The notes: generated by a model not told the origin, from the sequence alone. Counted from the first letter of the stretch, positions 42,602 to 51,530 are shown. The stretch is DNA of 64,000 bases from Streptomyces sp. B21-105 (GCF_036898465.1 NZ_JARUMJ010000001.1:6076001-6140000); one strand, 5' to 3'. Numbers and translations: made by a program.

Positions 42602-44275
42602 ATGCCCAGGGAATTCCAACGCGGCCACAAGGCCAGGATCAGTGACCTCACGGCGGGTACCGATCTGTACGTAGGCGTGCAGATCACCGCCCCCGGCCTG
42701 ACCTTCGACATCAGCTGCTTCGGTCTCGACGCCGACGAGCGTCTCTCGGACGACCGGTACTTCGTCTTCTTCAACCAGCCCAAGTCCCCCGAGGAGTCCA
42801 TCCAGCTCCTGGGCGCCCAGGCGGGCGACACGGAGTCCTTCCGCATCACCCTCGACCGGATCCCGCCGCAGATCCAGAAGCTGTCCTTCACGGCCACGCT
42901 GGACGGCGCCGGGCAGATGTCGCAGATCGACCCCGGCTACCTGCGCATCGTCGCGGGCGGCGAGGAGGTGGCCCGCTACGCGTTCAACGGCTCCGAGTTC
43001 ACCAGTGAGCGGGCCGTCATGCTGGGCGACTTCTACCTCAAGGACGTGTGGCGGTTCGCGGCCGTCGGCCAGGGCTTCGACGGCGGCCTGGACGCGCTGC
43101 TGAAGAACTTCGGCGGCGAGGTCGCGGAGGAGGAGGCGCCCGCCGCGCCGCAGCAGCCGCAGGCCGCCGCCGCTCCGAGCTTCGCCCCGCCCGCCTTCGG
43201 CGCGCCCCCCGCTCCTCAGCAGCCGCAGCCCGCCGCGCAGGGCTTCGCGCCCCCGCCCGGCGCGACCCCGCCGCCGGCCCCGGCTCCCGCGCCCCCGGTC
43301 CACGCCGCGCCGACCATCGTCGCGCCGCTGGCCCCGCCCGGCGGTCACGTCCCGCCGCCCGCCCCCGCCCCGGCTCCTTACGGGCAGCCGCCCCAGCAAC
43401 AGCCGTACGGCCAGGGCCCCGCGCCGACCGCGCCCATGCCCCCCGGCTACGGTCAGCAGCCCTCGGCCCCGCAGGCCCCCCAGGCCCCGCCCGGCTACGG
43501 ACAGCCGACCCCGCCGCCCGGCTACGGTCAGCAGTCCCCCTTCGGGCAGGTCCCCGGCCAGCAGGTTCCCGGCCAGCAGGCCTACGGTGTGCCGCAGGGC
43601 GCGCCCCAGGGCGGTGCCGGTGTGGCGTCGGCGCTCCAGCAGTTCAAGGAGACGCCGACGGGGCAGCGCTGGACCCAGCAGAACAGGAAGATGATCCGGG
43701 TCGACCTCGGCATCGGCGGCCAGCCCGTTCTCGCCCGCCAGGGCAGCATGGTCCTCTACCAGGGCAAGGTCGACTTCAGCTACAAGGGCGCCGGGTTCGC
43801 CGGCCGGGTCGTCGGCAACGCCACCGGCCAGGAGATGCAGCTGATGCGCTGCACCGGCCAGGGGCAGGTGTTCCTCGCCGAGGACTCCACCCATGTGCAC
43901 CCGATCGAGCTCCAGGGTGACGCGGTCTGCGTCTCCGCCGAGAACGTCCTGGCCTTCGACGAGAGCCTCCAGTACGAGGTCCGTCGCATCGAGGGGCACG
44001 GCATCCCCGGCGGCGCGCTGTTCACCATGCAGTTCCAGGGCGCCGGGACGATCGTCGTGAAGACGCACGGCACGCCCGTGGTCCTGCCGGTCACGCCCAC
44101 CACGTTCGCCGACTGCAACGCCGTCGTCGCCTGGTCGGCCGCCTCCCAGGTGGTCGTCTCCAGCCAGGTGCGGATGCGCCGCAACGCCTACCCCGGCGAC
44201 ACCGGCGAGAGCGTCAATCTCCAGTTCCGGGGCGCTCCCGGCAACTTCATCGTCGTCCAGCCGTACGAGGTCTGA
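42602..44275 (+). CDS. TerD-AIM24 fusion protein
   Basis: A 557-residue fusion. Residues 1-~180 form a TerD domain, a calcium-binding stress fold found in tellurite-resistance loci (DISCFGLDADERLSDDRYFVFFNQ; acidic loops for Ca2+). Residues ~180-345 are Pro/Gln/Ala-rich with GYGQ repeats. Residues ~350-557 form an AIM24-type beta-solenoid domain (TRAP-like). No Cys-based catalysis is visible. ATG 42602 is chosen because TerD homology starts there (MPREFQRGHKARISDL). It is followed 11 bases later by two more AIM24 genes, forming an operon. Probably cytoplasmic or membrane-peripheral; a stress role is inferred from TerD. Confidence 0.9.
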   Translation: MPREFQRGHKARISDLTAGTDLYVGVQITAPGLTFDISCFGLDADERLSDDRYFVFFNQPKSPEESIQLLGAQAGDTESFRITLDRIPPQIQKLSFTATLDGAGQMSQIDPGYLRIVAGGEEVARYAFNGSEFTSERAVMLGDFYLKDVWRFAAVGQGFDGGLDALLKNFGGEVAEEEAPAAPQQPQAAAAPSFAPPAFGAPPAPQQPQPAAQGFAPPPGATPPPAPAPAPPVHAAPTIVAPLAPPGGHVPPPAPAPAPYGQPPQQQPYGQGPAPTAPMPPGYGQQPSAPQAPQAPPGYGQPTPPPGYGQQSPFGQVPGQQVPGQQAYGVPQGAPQGGAGVASALQQFKETPTGQRWTQQNRKMIRVDLGIGGQPVLARQGSMVLYQGKVDFSYKGAGFAGRVVGNATGQEMQLMRCTGQGQVFLAEDSTHVHPIELQGDAVCVSAENVLAFDESLQYEVRRIEGHGIPGGALFTMQFQGAGTIVVKTHGTPVVLPVTPTTFADCNAVVAWSAASQVVVSSQVRMRRNAYPGDTGESVNLQFRGAPGNFIVVQPYEV

Positions 44276-44286
44276 GGGAGCCCGTC

Positions 44287-44967
44287 ATGAACCAGCCGCT
44301 CGCGGGCTACGCGCCCGCACCCGTCACCGCCCGCATGGAGAACCACGGCAACCACATGCTGAAGGTCGCCATGCAGACCGGTAACGACCTCTTCGCGCGC
44401 GTGGGCTCGATGGTCGCCTACGAGGGCTTCGTCCAGTACGAGCCCAACCCGCCGGCCGTACGCCAGATCGCCCGCGACTGGATGACCGGCGAGGGCGCGC
44501 CCCTGATGAAGTGCACCGGCGACGGTCTGCTCTACCTCGCCGACTACGGGGCGAACGTCGTCGTCATCAACCTCAACGGCGACGGAATCTCCGTCAACGC
44601 CACCAACCTGCTCGCCTTCGACGCGCACCTCACCTGGGGCGTCGAGCGCGTCAAGGGGCTTGCGAAGTTCGCCGGTCAGGGGCTGTGGAACACCAAGATC
44701 TCCGGGCAGGGGTGGGTCGCGCTGACCTCCCGGGGCAAGCCGATCGTCGTCGACTGCGGCGGCGGCGAGGACGAGACGTACGTCGACCCCGACGCGCTCG
44801 TCGCCTGGTCCCCGAACCTCAAGGTGAAGGGCAAGCGCAGCTTCAAGGCGCAGTCGCTCATCGGCCGGGGCAGCGGCGAGGCCTACCAGATGGCCTTCTC
44901 CGGCCAGGGCATCGTCGTCGTCCAGCCCAGCGAGGACAGCACCGACCGCCTCCGGGTACGGGGCTGA
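44287..44967 (+). CDS. AIM24 family protein
   Basis: A 226-residue AIM24 domain protein with the beta-strand pattern seen at the C-terminus of the preceding fusion: a RMENHGNHMLKVAM start, GSMVAYEGFVQYE, LMKCTGDGLLYLAD and GQGIVVVQPSE. The family is related in fold to tryptophan RNA-binding attenuation protein and is needed for a mitochondrial function in yeast; bacterial function is unknown. ATG 44287 has GGGAG upstream. It is middle of the three AIM24 genes. Confidence 0.88.
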   Translation: MNQPLAGYAPAPVTARMENHGNHMLKVAMQTGNDLFARVGSMVAYEGFVQYEPNPPAVRQIARDWMTGEGAPLMKCTGDGLLYLADYGANVVVINLNGDGISVNATNLLAFDAHLTWGVERVKGLAKFAGQGLWNTKISGQGWVALTSRGKPIVVDCGGGEDETYVDPDALVAWSPNLKVKGKRSFKAQSLIGRGSGEAYQMAFSGQGIVVVQPSEDSTDRLRVRG

Positions 44968-44984
44968 GGGGGACCGGAAACACC

Positions 44985-45740
44985 ATGCAGAGCTCACTTT
45001 TCGCGCACAACGACTCGCAGACCCAGGACCGCTGGAGTCTGCAGAACAAGCAGATGCTCCGGGTCACCCTGGAGGGCCACGACGACATCCTCGCCCGCAA
45101 GGGGACGATGGTCGCCTACCAGGGCCTGATGGAGTTCGACGCCGAGTACCAGAGCAACCAGCAAGGGCGCGCGCGTGCGCACACGGGCGAGGGCCTGAGC
45201 CTGATGCGCTGTCACGGCCAGGGGACGGTGTACCTCGCGAACCTCGCCCAGCGCATCCACGTCATGGACGTGGAGCAGGACGGGCTGACCGTGGACAGCA
45301 GCTATGTGCTGGCCATGGACTCGTCACTGCACCACGAGGTCATCGCCGTCGACAGCCTCTACGGCATCTCCGGCTCGGGGAAGTACCAGCTCAACATCAC
45401 CGGCCGCGGCAAGGTCGCCCTGATGACCTCCGGCGCGCCGCTGATGATGCAGGTCACCCCCGACAAGTACGTCAACTGCGACGCCGACGCCATCGTGGCC
45501 TGGTCCACCGGACTGCGGGTGCAGATGCAGGCGCAGACGCACTCCTCCGGGGTGTGGCGCCGGCGTGGTAACACCGGTGAGGGCTGGGAGCTCAGCTTCA
45601 TGGGCAGCGGCTACGCGCTGGTCCAGCCCAGCGAACTGCTGCCGCCGCAGAACGCCCAGATCGGGTCGGGTCTCGCCGCGCAGTACGGCATGGGCCAGCA
45701 GGGAGCACGGGGACAGAACCAGGGCAACGTCTGGAGCTGA
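44985..45740 (+). CDS. AIM24 family protein
   Basis: A 251-residue AIM24 protein (LQNKQMLRVTLEGHDDILARKGTMVAYQG ... GSGYALVQPSELLPPQ), third in the operon. The C-terminal 30 residues are Gly/Gln-rich. ATG 44985 has GGGGGA upstream. The order in the cluster (fusion, AIM24, AIM24) suggests that the three domains assemble together. It is followed by a strong bidirectional terminator. Confidence 0.88.
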   Translation: MQSSLFAHNDSQTQDRWSLQNKQMLRVTLEGHDDILARKGTMVAYQGLMEFDAEYQSNQQGRARAHTGEGLSLMRCHGQGTVYLANLAQRIHVMDVEQDGLTVDSSYVLAMDSSLHHEVIAVDSLYGISGSGKYQLNITGRGKVALMTSGAPLMMQVTPDKYVNCDADAIVAWSTGLRVQMQAQTHSSGVWRRRGNTGEGWELSFMGSGYALVQPSELLPPQNAQIGSGLAAQYGMGQQGARGQNQGNVWS

Positions 45741-45810
45741 CCGCCCGGACGTCGGACGTGGGCCGACGGATGTAACCGACGGACGCGGCCGACGGACGTA
45801 GCCGACCGAC

Positions 45811-45844
45811 GTAAGGGGCGACCACCTGGTGGTTCGCCCCTTAC
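45811..45844. terminator. bidirectional terminator between AIM24 operon and NUDIX gene
   Basis: GTAAGGGGCGA (45811-45821) pairs with 45834-45844, and the inner CCACC/GGTGG extends the stem around a tiny loop with one bulged T. A long hairpin in the convergent gap, preceded by imperfect CCGACGGACG repeats at 45750-45810. Confidence 0.75.
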
Positions 45845-45854
45845 CCGTTCCGGC

Positions 45855-46370
45855 TCACAGCCGCGCGCGGGCCGCCTCCAGCAGGCGCACGACCGACGCG
45901 TCGGCCACGCCCGCCACCTCGTCATAGGCGAACCAGCGCAGGTCGAGAGACTCCTCGCTGATGGCCTCCACGGCTCCGGCCGGGGCGAGCGCCGCGTACT
46001 GGACGTCGTAGTGCCAGGCGCAGGGCGTGTGATGCCGGTCCAGGCGCACCGGACCGCCGGGCAGCAGGCTCAGCCCCGGCACGCCCGACTCCTCCGTCCC
46101 CTCCCGCAGCGCCGCGCCCGCCAGCGTCGCGTCGACCGGCTCGCAGTGGCCGCCCGTCTGCAGCCACATCCGCAACTTCTTGTGCAGCGTGAGCAGCACA
46201 CGGCCGCGCTCCGGGTCGATCACCAGCGCGCTCGCCGTGATGTGCCCGTCCGCGCAGGCCTTCCACACGCCGTCGGGATGGACCGCCAGATGGTCCAGGT
46301 ACGTCTGGCACAGCTCTCGCTGGCCCTCGTACCCCTTCAGGACGAGGACCGCGTCGTCGTGCAGGCTCAC
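45855..46370 (-). CDS. NUDIX hydrolase
   Basis: A 171-residue NUDIX protein. The box is GGHCEPVDATLAGAALREGTEES, with the metal-binding REGTEE. Family members clean up nucleotide derivatives, and the substrate is not predictable. The HxTP-like region (RHHTPCAWHYDVQYAA) is unusual in having several His. Its GTG overlaps the stop of the zincin-like gene (GTGA), so it is translationally coupled to it. Confidence 0.88.
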   Translation of the reverse strand: MSLHDDAVLVLKGYEGQRELCQTYLDHLAVHPDGVWKACADGHITASALVIDPERGRVLLTLHKKLRMWLQTGGHCEPVDATLAGAALREGTEESGVPGLSLLPGGPVRLDRHHTPCAWHYDVQYAALAPAGAVEAISEESLDLRWFAYDEVAGVADASVVRLLEAARARL

Positions 46371-47833
46371 TTGGTGTCGTCGCCCCCGGAGTCGTTCCCG
46401 TCGTCCGTACCGTCCGTGTCGGCGTCCTTCTTCAGGTTCGGCTTCTCACCGTGGCCGCCGCTCGCCGCCTCGCCGAGCATCTTGTCCAGCTCGGAGAAGT
46501 CCATCTGCTCGCGGTGCACGAAGCCGTCCGGGTCGTCGAGGTCGGAGGCCGTGGGCAGCATGTCCGGGTGGGCCCACAGGGCGTCCCGGCCGTCGACCCC
46601 GCGCGCGTCCGTCAGCGAGGCCCACAGGCGGGAGGCGTCGCGCAGACGGCGAGGACGCAGCTCCAGGCCGATCAGCGTCGCGAACGTCTGCTCCGCCGGA
46701 CCGCCCGTGGCACGGCGGCGGCGCAGGGTTTCCCGCAGCGCGTCGGCGGACGACAGGCGCGGCTTCGCGGCCGCGTGCACCACCGCGTCCACCCAGCCCT
46801 CGACGAGTGCCAGAGCCGTCTCCAGACGGGCCAGGGCAGCCTTCTGAGCCGGGGTGTCCTCGGGCTGGAACATGCCCTGCTGGAGAGCCTCCTGCAGCTG
46901 CTCGGGATTCTGCGGGTCGAACTGCCCGACCACGTCCTCCAGCTTGGCGGTGTCGACCTTGATCCCGCGCGCGTACCCCTCGACCGCGCCGAACAGGTGC
47001 GAGCGCAGCCACGGCACATGGGCGAAGAGCCGCTGGTGGGCGGCCTCGCGCAGGGCGAGGTAGAGCCGCACCTCGTCCTTGCCGACGCCGAGGTCCCTGC
47101 CGAAGGCCTCGATGTTCACCGGCAGCAGCGCGGCGCGCCCGGCCGGACCGAGCGGCAGGCCGATGTCGGTCGAGCCGACGACCTCGCCCGCGAGCACGCC
47201 CACGGCCTGGCCGATCTGCGAGCCGAACATCGCGCCGCCCATCGAGCGCATCATGCCGATCAGGGGGCCGGCCATGGCCTGCATCTCCTCCGGCAGGACG
47301 TCGCCCATGGCCGCGCCGACGCGCTCGGCGACCGGGTCGACGAGCTCCTTCCACGCGGGCAGGGTCGCCTCGACCCACTCGGCGCGGGACCACGCCCCGG
47401 CGGTTCCGGCACCGGACGGCAGGGACGTCGCGTCGTCCAGCCACAGGTCGGCCAGGCGGACGGCCTCCTGGACGGCGGTGCGCTCGGAGGAACCGATGCT
47501 CGAGTCCTTGACGCCGTCGGAGGTGCCCTGGGCGACCGTCTGGCGGGCGATCTGCTGGGCCATGTCCCAGTTCACCGGACCGCCCTCGTAGGAGAGCATC
47601 TGGCCGAGCTGCTGGAAGGCGGCGCCCAGGTCGTTGGGGTTCAGCGAACCGAACATCGCGGCGAGCGGATTGTCCGCGCCGGGCGCGCCGAAGCCGCCGG
47701 CGCCGGGCAGGCCGCCGAAACCGAACGGGTTGGCCGGTCCCTGACCACCGCCGCTCTGTGGGTCCTTCTTGCCCTCGTCGCCGTCCTCCGGCTCCTCCGG
47801 CGGAAGGCCGAATCCGAATGGGGTGTCACTCAC
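46367..47833 (-). CDS. zincin_2/DUF2342-type zinc-dependent hydrolase-like protein
   Basis: A 488-residue protein of the actinobacterial family annotated as zincin-like putative hydrolases. It begins with a Gly/Pro-rich stretch (PFGFGLPPEEPEDGD). The helical core follows, including LREAAHQRLFAHVPWL, where REAAH stands in place of HExxH. The C-terminal 40 residues are acidic and disordered (DADTDGTDDGND). Activity is unproven. GTG 47833 (VSDTPFGFGL) with GAGG 7 nt upstream is chosen; ATG at 47908 would add 25 residues across that RBS. It is coupled to the NUDIX gene downstream. Confidence 0.85.
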   Translation of the reverse strand: MSDTPFGFGLPPEEPEDGDEGKKDPQSGGGQGPANPFGFGGLPGAGGFGAPGADNPLAAMFGSLNPNDLGAAFQQLGQMLSYEGGPVNWDMAQQIARQTVAQGTSDGVKDSSIGSSERTAVQEAVRLADLWLDDATSLPSGAGTAGAWSRAEWVEATLPAWKELVDPVAERVGAAMGDVLPEEMQAMAGPLIGMMRSMGGAMFGSQIGQAVGVLAGEVVGSTDIGLPLGPAGRAALLPVNIEAFGRDLGVGKDEVRLYLALREAAHQRLFAHVPWLRSHLFGAVEGYARGIKVDTAKLEDVVGQFDPQNPEQLQEALQQGMFQPEDTPAQKAALARLETALALVEGWVDAVVHAAAKPRLSSADALRETLRRRRATGGPAEQTFATLIGLELRPRRLRDASRLWASLTDARGVDGRDALWAHPDMLPTASDLDDPDGFVHREQMDFSELDKMLGEAASGGHGEKPNLKKDADTDGTDDGNDSGGDDTK

Positions 47834-48025
47834 GGGGTTCCTCGGCTGGTAAGGCCACCGGTTTTCGGCCGGCGGCGACTGCCCTGCAACACCACCCAGC
47901 GTAGACACCCCGGCTCGATCGGGCCTCGGTGCTTCGCCGACTCCTGCCCTGCGGCAGGATGGATGCCACCTGGTACGTACGCGTCACTCGCGCCCGTATG
48001 CCAAGACAACCGCTGGAGACACCTG

Positions 48026-49135
48026 GTGAGTTCCCCAGATCCGCAGGTTCGCGCAGCGCGAAACCCTTCGGCCCGGGCCGGCGCCCGAGGGCCCGTCGTC
48101 GCCGTGACCGGCGCGGCGACCGGGGTGGGCGCGCTGCTCACGGAGCGGCTCGCCGCATCGGAGGAGGTCAAGCAGGTCGTCGCCATCGACGAGCGGCGGG
48201 GTGGGTGCGACGCGGCTCAGTGGCACATTCTCGACGTCCGCGATCCGGCGATCGCCGACAAGCTGCGCGGCGCCGACGTCGTGGTCCATCTCGCGCTCGA
48301 CCTCGACCTGGGGAGTGACGCCGCCGCCCGGACGGCCTACAACGTGCGCGGTACGCAGACGGTGCTGACGGCCGCCGCGGCGGCCGGGGTGCGCCGCGTG
48401 GTGCTGTGCACCTCCGCGATGGTCTACGGAGCGCTGGAGGACAACGAGCTGCCGCTCTCGGAGGACGCGGAGCTGCGCGCGACGGCGGAGGCGACCGGCG
48501 TCGGGGACCTCCTGGAGATCGAACGGCTCGCGCGCCGCGCGCCCCGGGCGCATCCCGGTCTGAACGTCACCGTGGTGCGGCCCGCGATCCTGGTCGGCGG
48601 CACGGACACGGCGCTGACCCGGTACTTCGAGTCACCGCGGCTGCTGGTCGTCGCCGGGTCGCGGCCGGCCTGGCAGTTCTGCCACGTCGAGGACCTGGTG
48701 AGCGCCCTGGAGTACGCCGTCCTGGAGAAGGTCGACGGGGAACTCGCCGTCGGGTGCGACGGGTGGCTGGAGCAGGAGGAGGTCGAGGAGCTCAGCGGGA
48801 TCCGGCGCATGGAGCTGCCGTCGGCGGTCGCCCTGGGCGCCGCCGCGCGGCTGCACCGGATCGGGCTGACGCCGTCCCCGGCGGGCGACCTGGCGTACAC
48901 GATGTACCCCTGGGTGGTGAGCGGAAGCCGGCTGCACGACGCGGGGTGGCGGCCGGGCTGGACCAACGAGGAGGTTCTGGCGGAGCTGCTGGAGGAGGTG
49001 GCCGGACGGCACACCGTCGTCGGCCGGCGGCTGGGGCGCAAGGACGCGACGGCCGCGGGGGCGGCCGGGGCGACGGTCGCGCTGCTGGGCGCGGCTGCCG
49101 TGGTGCGACGGGCCCGGAAGGCCCGGCGGCGCTGA
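48026..49135 (+). CDS. SDR-type NAD-dependent epimerase/dehydratase
   Basis: A 369-residue extended SDR protein. The Rossmann motif is VTGAATGVGALL (~residues 28-39). VVHLALDLDLG and LCTSAMVYGA (active-site Ser and Tyr region) follow, with VRPAILVG and FCHVEDLVSALE. The usual YxxxK Lys is not evident, so it may be a non-catalytic or atypical member. The C-terminus has a short hydrophobic stretch (GATVALLGAAAVV) and a basic tail (RRARKARRR), suggestive of membrane association. GTG 48026 has GGAG upstream. Divergent from the zincin-like gene. Substrate unknown. Confidence 0.85.
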   Translation: MSSPDPQVRAARNPSARAGARGPVVAVTGAATGVGALLTERLAASEEVKQVVAIDERRGGCDAAQWHILDVRDPAIADKLRGADVVVHLALDLDLGSDAAARTAYNVRGTQTVLTAAAAAGVRRVVLCTSAMVYGALEDNELPLSEDAELRATAEATGVGDLLEIERLARRAPRAHPGLNVTVVRPAILVGGTDTALTRYFESPRLLVVAGSRPAWQFCHVEDLVSALEYAVLEKVDGELAVGCDGWLEQEEVEELSGIRRMELPSAVALGAAARLHRIGLTPSPAGDLAYTMYPWVVSGSRLHDAGWRPGWTNEEVLAELLEEVAGRHTVVGRRLGRKDATAAGAAGATVALLGAAAVVRRARKARRR

Positions 49136-49251
49136 GCGGCGGGTGGCGGGCGGCTTCTCGCACCCGCCACCCCGGGTTGCACCCGCCACCCCGGGTTCGC
49201 GGTTGCCCCCGCCGCCCCCGGTCGCGGGATTGCTCCTGCCACCCCACCATC

Positions 49252-49331
49252 CCGGACGCCGGAAGGGCCGGACGCCGGAAGGGCCGGACGCCGGAAGGGC
49301 CGGACGCCGGACGGGCCCGACGCCGGACGGG
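49252..49331. repeat. 16-bp tandem repeat, 5 copies
   Basis: Five copies of CCGGACGCCGGAAGGG (49252, 49268, 49284, 49300, 49316); the first three are identical. Nearby at 49160-49200 are two copies of an 18-bp ACCCGCCACCCCGGGTTG-like unit. They fill the 289-base gap before moaE. Confidence 0.85.
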
Positions 49332-49424
49332 CCGGTGCTTTGGAGCGACCTCCAAGGCGCCACGCGCGCGTTACCGGGTGATCACGCTGTTTCGCCTGTT
49401 CCCGGGGTGCGGCACGATGGGGGT

Positions 49425-49883
49425 ATGGCAGCCATCGACGAGCATCCCGGCGAGCGGGCGGCGCAGGACCCCATCAAGCTGATCGCCGTTCGCGACACCC
49501 CCCTCTCCCTGGACGAGGTCTTCAAGGCCGTCGGGGACGACGCGGCCGGCGGGACGGCGCTCTTCGTGGGCACCGTGCGCAACCATGACGAGGGCGCCGA
49601 CGTCGACGCGCTCGGATACTCCTGCCACCCGAGTGCCGAGGCGGAGATGCGGCGGATCGCCGAGAAGGTGGCGGCCGAGTACCCGGTGCGGGCGCTGGCG
49701 GCCGTCCACCGGGTGGGGGATCTGGCCGTGGGCGATCTGGCGGTCGTCGTGGCCGTGTCCTGCCCGCATCGCGGGGAGGCCTTCGAGGCGTGCCGGAAGC
49801 TGATCGACGACCTCAAGCACGAGGTGCCCATCTGGAAGCACCAGAAGTTCTCCGACGGCACCGAGGAATGGGTCGGCGCGTAG
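49425..49883 (+). CDS. moaE: molybdopterin synthase catalytic subunit MoaE
   Basis: A 152-residue subunit that transfers sulfur from MoaD thiocarboxylate to precursor Z in molybdopterin synthesis. Motifs: FVGTVRNHDEG, DALGYSCHP, HRVGDLAVGDLAVVVAVSCPHR and the catalytic Lys region LKHEVPIWKHQ. It works with sulfur-carrier MoaD (not here), which MoeZ activates. ATG 49425 follows a GATGGGGG region; CACGAT 6 nt upstream could be a -10 for a leaderless mRNA. The last codons and stop lie in the first copy of a 53-bp tandem repeat. Confidence 0.95.
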   Translation: MAAIDEHPGERAAQDPIKLIAVRDTPLSLDEVFKAVGDDAAGGTALFVGTVRNHDEGADVDALGYSCHPSAEAEMRRIAEKVAAEYPVRALAAVHRVGDLAVGDLAVVVAVSCPHRGEAFEACRKLIDDLKHEVPIWKHQKFSDGTEEWVGA

Positions 49884-50029
49884 CGTCGTCGTTGGGGGGT
49901 GGTGGTCGGGCGACGGGTGGGGGGGTCGGCGCGTAGCGTCGTCGTTGGGGGGTGGTGGTCGGGCGACGGGTGGGCGGGTCGGCGCGTAGCGTCGTCGTTG
50001 GGGGGTGGTGGTCGGGCGACGGGTGGGCG
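49871..50029. repeat. 53-bp minisatellite, 3 copies, spanning the moaE stop codon
   Basis: Near-identical direct copies start at 49871, 49924 and 49977. The first contains the end of moaE (VGA and TAG); the others repeat this outside the gene. Each carries GGGGGGTGGTGG and more G runs, so G-quadruplex formation on the plus strand is possible. Confidence 0.92.
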
Positions 50030-50160
50030 GGTGGGGTCTGCTGATCCACCGGCCACCCGTCCGGTTGCGTAACCGGACCCCTGCCGTGAGCGTTGTCACT
50101 GCGAATGGTTAATCTGCTGATCAGTCAGTTGTGGTGGCTCACTGGGGTTGGGAGGTCGGC

Positions 50161-50325
50161 ATGGCGGCGCTCGCCTGGTTGCTGATTCCGCTTGTCGCCG
50201 CGATCGGCGCGGGGCTGTGGGGGAGTTGGGCCAACCGGACCCGCAAAGCCCGCGGTGACGGTCCTGAGCTGGACGGATACGCACGCTTCCGGGCCGCCAT
50301 GGAGAAGCCGCACATCCGCGCGTGA
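50161..50325 (+). CDS. small single-pass membrane protein
   Basis: A 54-residue protein with one N-terminal membrane helix (MAALAWLLIPLVAAIGAGLWG) and a short polar, basic tail (WANRTRKARGDGPELDGYARF). Function unknown. ATG 50161 has GGGAGG 5 nt upstream. It is followed after 54 bases by the PDZ-Lon protease, and may help anchor it, though only position suggests this. Confidence 0.75.
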   Translation: MAALAWLLIPLVAAIGAGLWGSWANRTRKARGDGPELDGYARFRAAMEKPHIRA

Positions 50326-50367
50326 CCCGGGTGGCAGCCCTGACCGTGCGCTGACAGACGCGTCCCG

Positions 50368-50373
50368 TACTGT
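50368..50373 (+). promoter_or_regulatory. -10 element (TACTGT), predicted leaderless start
   Basis: TACTGT is followed by 6 bases and ATG 50380, without an RBS. It suggests a separate promoter for the protease gene. Confidence 0.45.
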
Positions 50374-50379
50374 CGAGTC

Positions 50380-51471
50380 ATGCCACGCCGCACCGCGACG
50401 ATGCTCGCCTCCACCTTGATCCTCATCGCGCTTCTCTGCGCGGGAGTGCTCTTCCCCGTGCCGTACTCGGAGATGTCCCCGGGGCCCACGGTGAACACGC
50501 TCGGAGATCACGACGGCGAGCCGGTGCTGCAGATCTCCGGGCGCAGGACCTACGCGACCAGCGGCCACCTCAACATGACCACCGTGCGGGTGACCAGCGC
50601 CGACTACCGGATGAACCTCGTCGAGGCCGTCTACGGATGGCTCGCGCACGACAACAAGGTCGTTCCGCACGACACGCTGTACCCGGACGGCAAGACCGAG
50701 GAGCAGTCCACCCAGGAGAACGCCGAGGAGTTCAGCCAGTCCCAGGAGAGCGCCAAGGTCGCCGCCCTGAAGGAGCTGAACGTCCCGGTGACGTCCTGGG
50801 TGATCGTCTCGACCGTGGTGAAGGGGTCCCCGGCGGAGGGCAGGCTGCACGCCGGAGACGTGATCAAGGCAGTGGACGGCACCGCGGTGAAGGCGCCGGG
50901 TGACGTCGCGAAACTGGTGACCAAGCACAAGGCCGGCGAGAACGTCGTCTTCACGATCGTTCCGGCGAAGGAACAGGCGGCTGCCGAGAAGGCGCGCAGG
51001 ACGGCGACGACCACGCAGAAGGTCTCGGTCACCACCGCGGCCTCCGACGACAGCGGCGAGAAGCGCGCCATCGTCGGGATCTCGGCCGGAACCGACCACA
51101 CCTTCCCGTTCACCGTCGACATCAAGCTCGCCGACGTCGGCGGCCCCAGCGCCGGTCTGATGTTCGCGCTCGGCATCTACGACAAGCTCACCCCGGGCAG
51201 TCTCACCGGCGGCAGGTTCGTCGCCGGCACCGGGACCATCGACGACGACGGCAAGGTCGGCCCGATCGGCGGCATCGAGATGAAGACCGTCGGCGCGCGC
51301 AGCAAGGGCGCCCAGTTCTTCCTGACGCCTGCCGACAACTGCAAGGCCGCCGCCAAGGACACCCCCTCGGGGCTCAGGCTTGTCAAGGTCGACACCATCG
51401 ACGACGCCCTCGCCGCCCTCGAGGACATCCGCAGCGGCGACACCGCCGCCCTGCCGAAGTGCACGAAGTAG
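50380..51471 (+). CDS. membrane-anchored PDZ/Lon-type serine protease (YlbL-like)
   Basis: A 363-residue protein. One N-terminal membrane helix (MLASTLILIALLCAGVLF, ~8-25) puts the rest outside. It has a PDZ domain (~135-210: VVKGSPAEGRLHAGDVIKAVDG) and a Lon-type (S16) protease domain with the catalytic Ser in GGPSAGLMF and Lys in GIEMKTVGA, the Ser-Lys dyad of Lon. This matches Bacillus YlbL-type secreted Lon proteases, some of which degrade cell-division inhibitors. Cotranslation with the 54-residue membrane protein is possible. Confidence 0.92.
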   Translation: MPRRTATMLASTLILIALLCAGVLFPVPYSEMSPGPTVNTLGDHDGEPVLQISGRRTYATSGHLNMTTVRVTSADYRMNLVEAVYGWLAHDNKVVPHDTLYPDGKTEEQSTQENAEEFSQSQESAKVAALKELNVPVTSWVIVSTVVKGSPAEGRLHAGDVIKAVDGTAVKAPGDVAKLVTKHKAGENVVFTIVPAKEQAAAEKARRTATTTQKVSVTTAASDDSGEKRAIVGISAGTDHTFPFTVDIKLADVGGPSAGLMFALGIYDKLTPGSLTGGRFVAGTGTIDDDGKVGPIGGIEMKTVGARSKGAQFFLTPADNCKAAAKDTPSGLRLVKVDTIDDALAALEDIRSGDTAALPKCTK

Positions 51472-51530
51472 CCGCCGGGGCCTGATCCGGACGGCAGGCC
51501 CCGGGCACCCCGCAGGGCCGCTACCGCGCG

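Noticed and set aside
49871..50029. CRISPR array
   Set aside because: The 53-bp units are directly adjacent with no unique spacers and there are no cas genes. It is a minisatellite.
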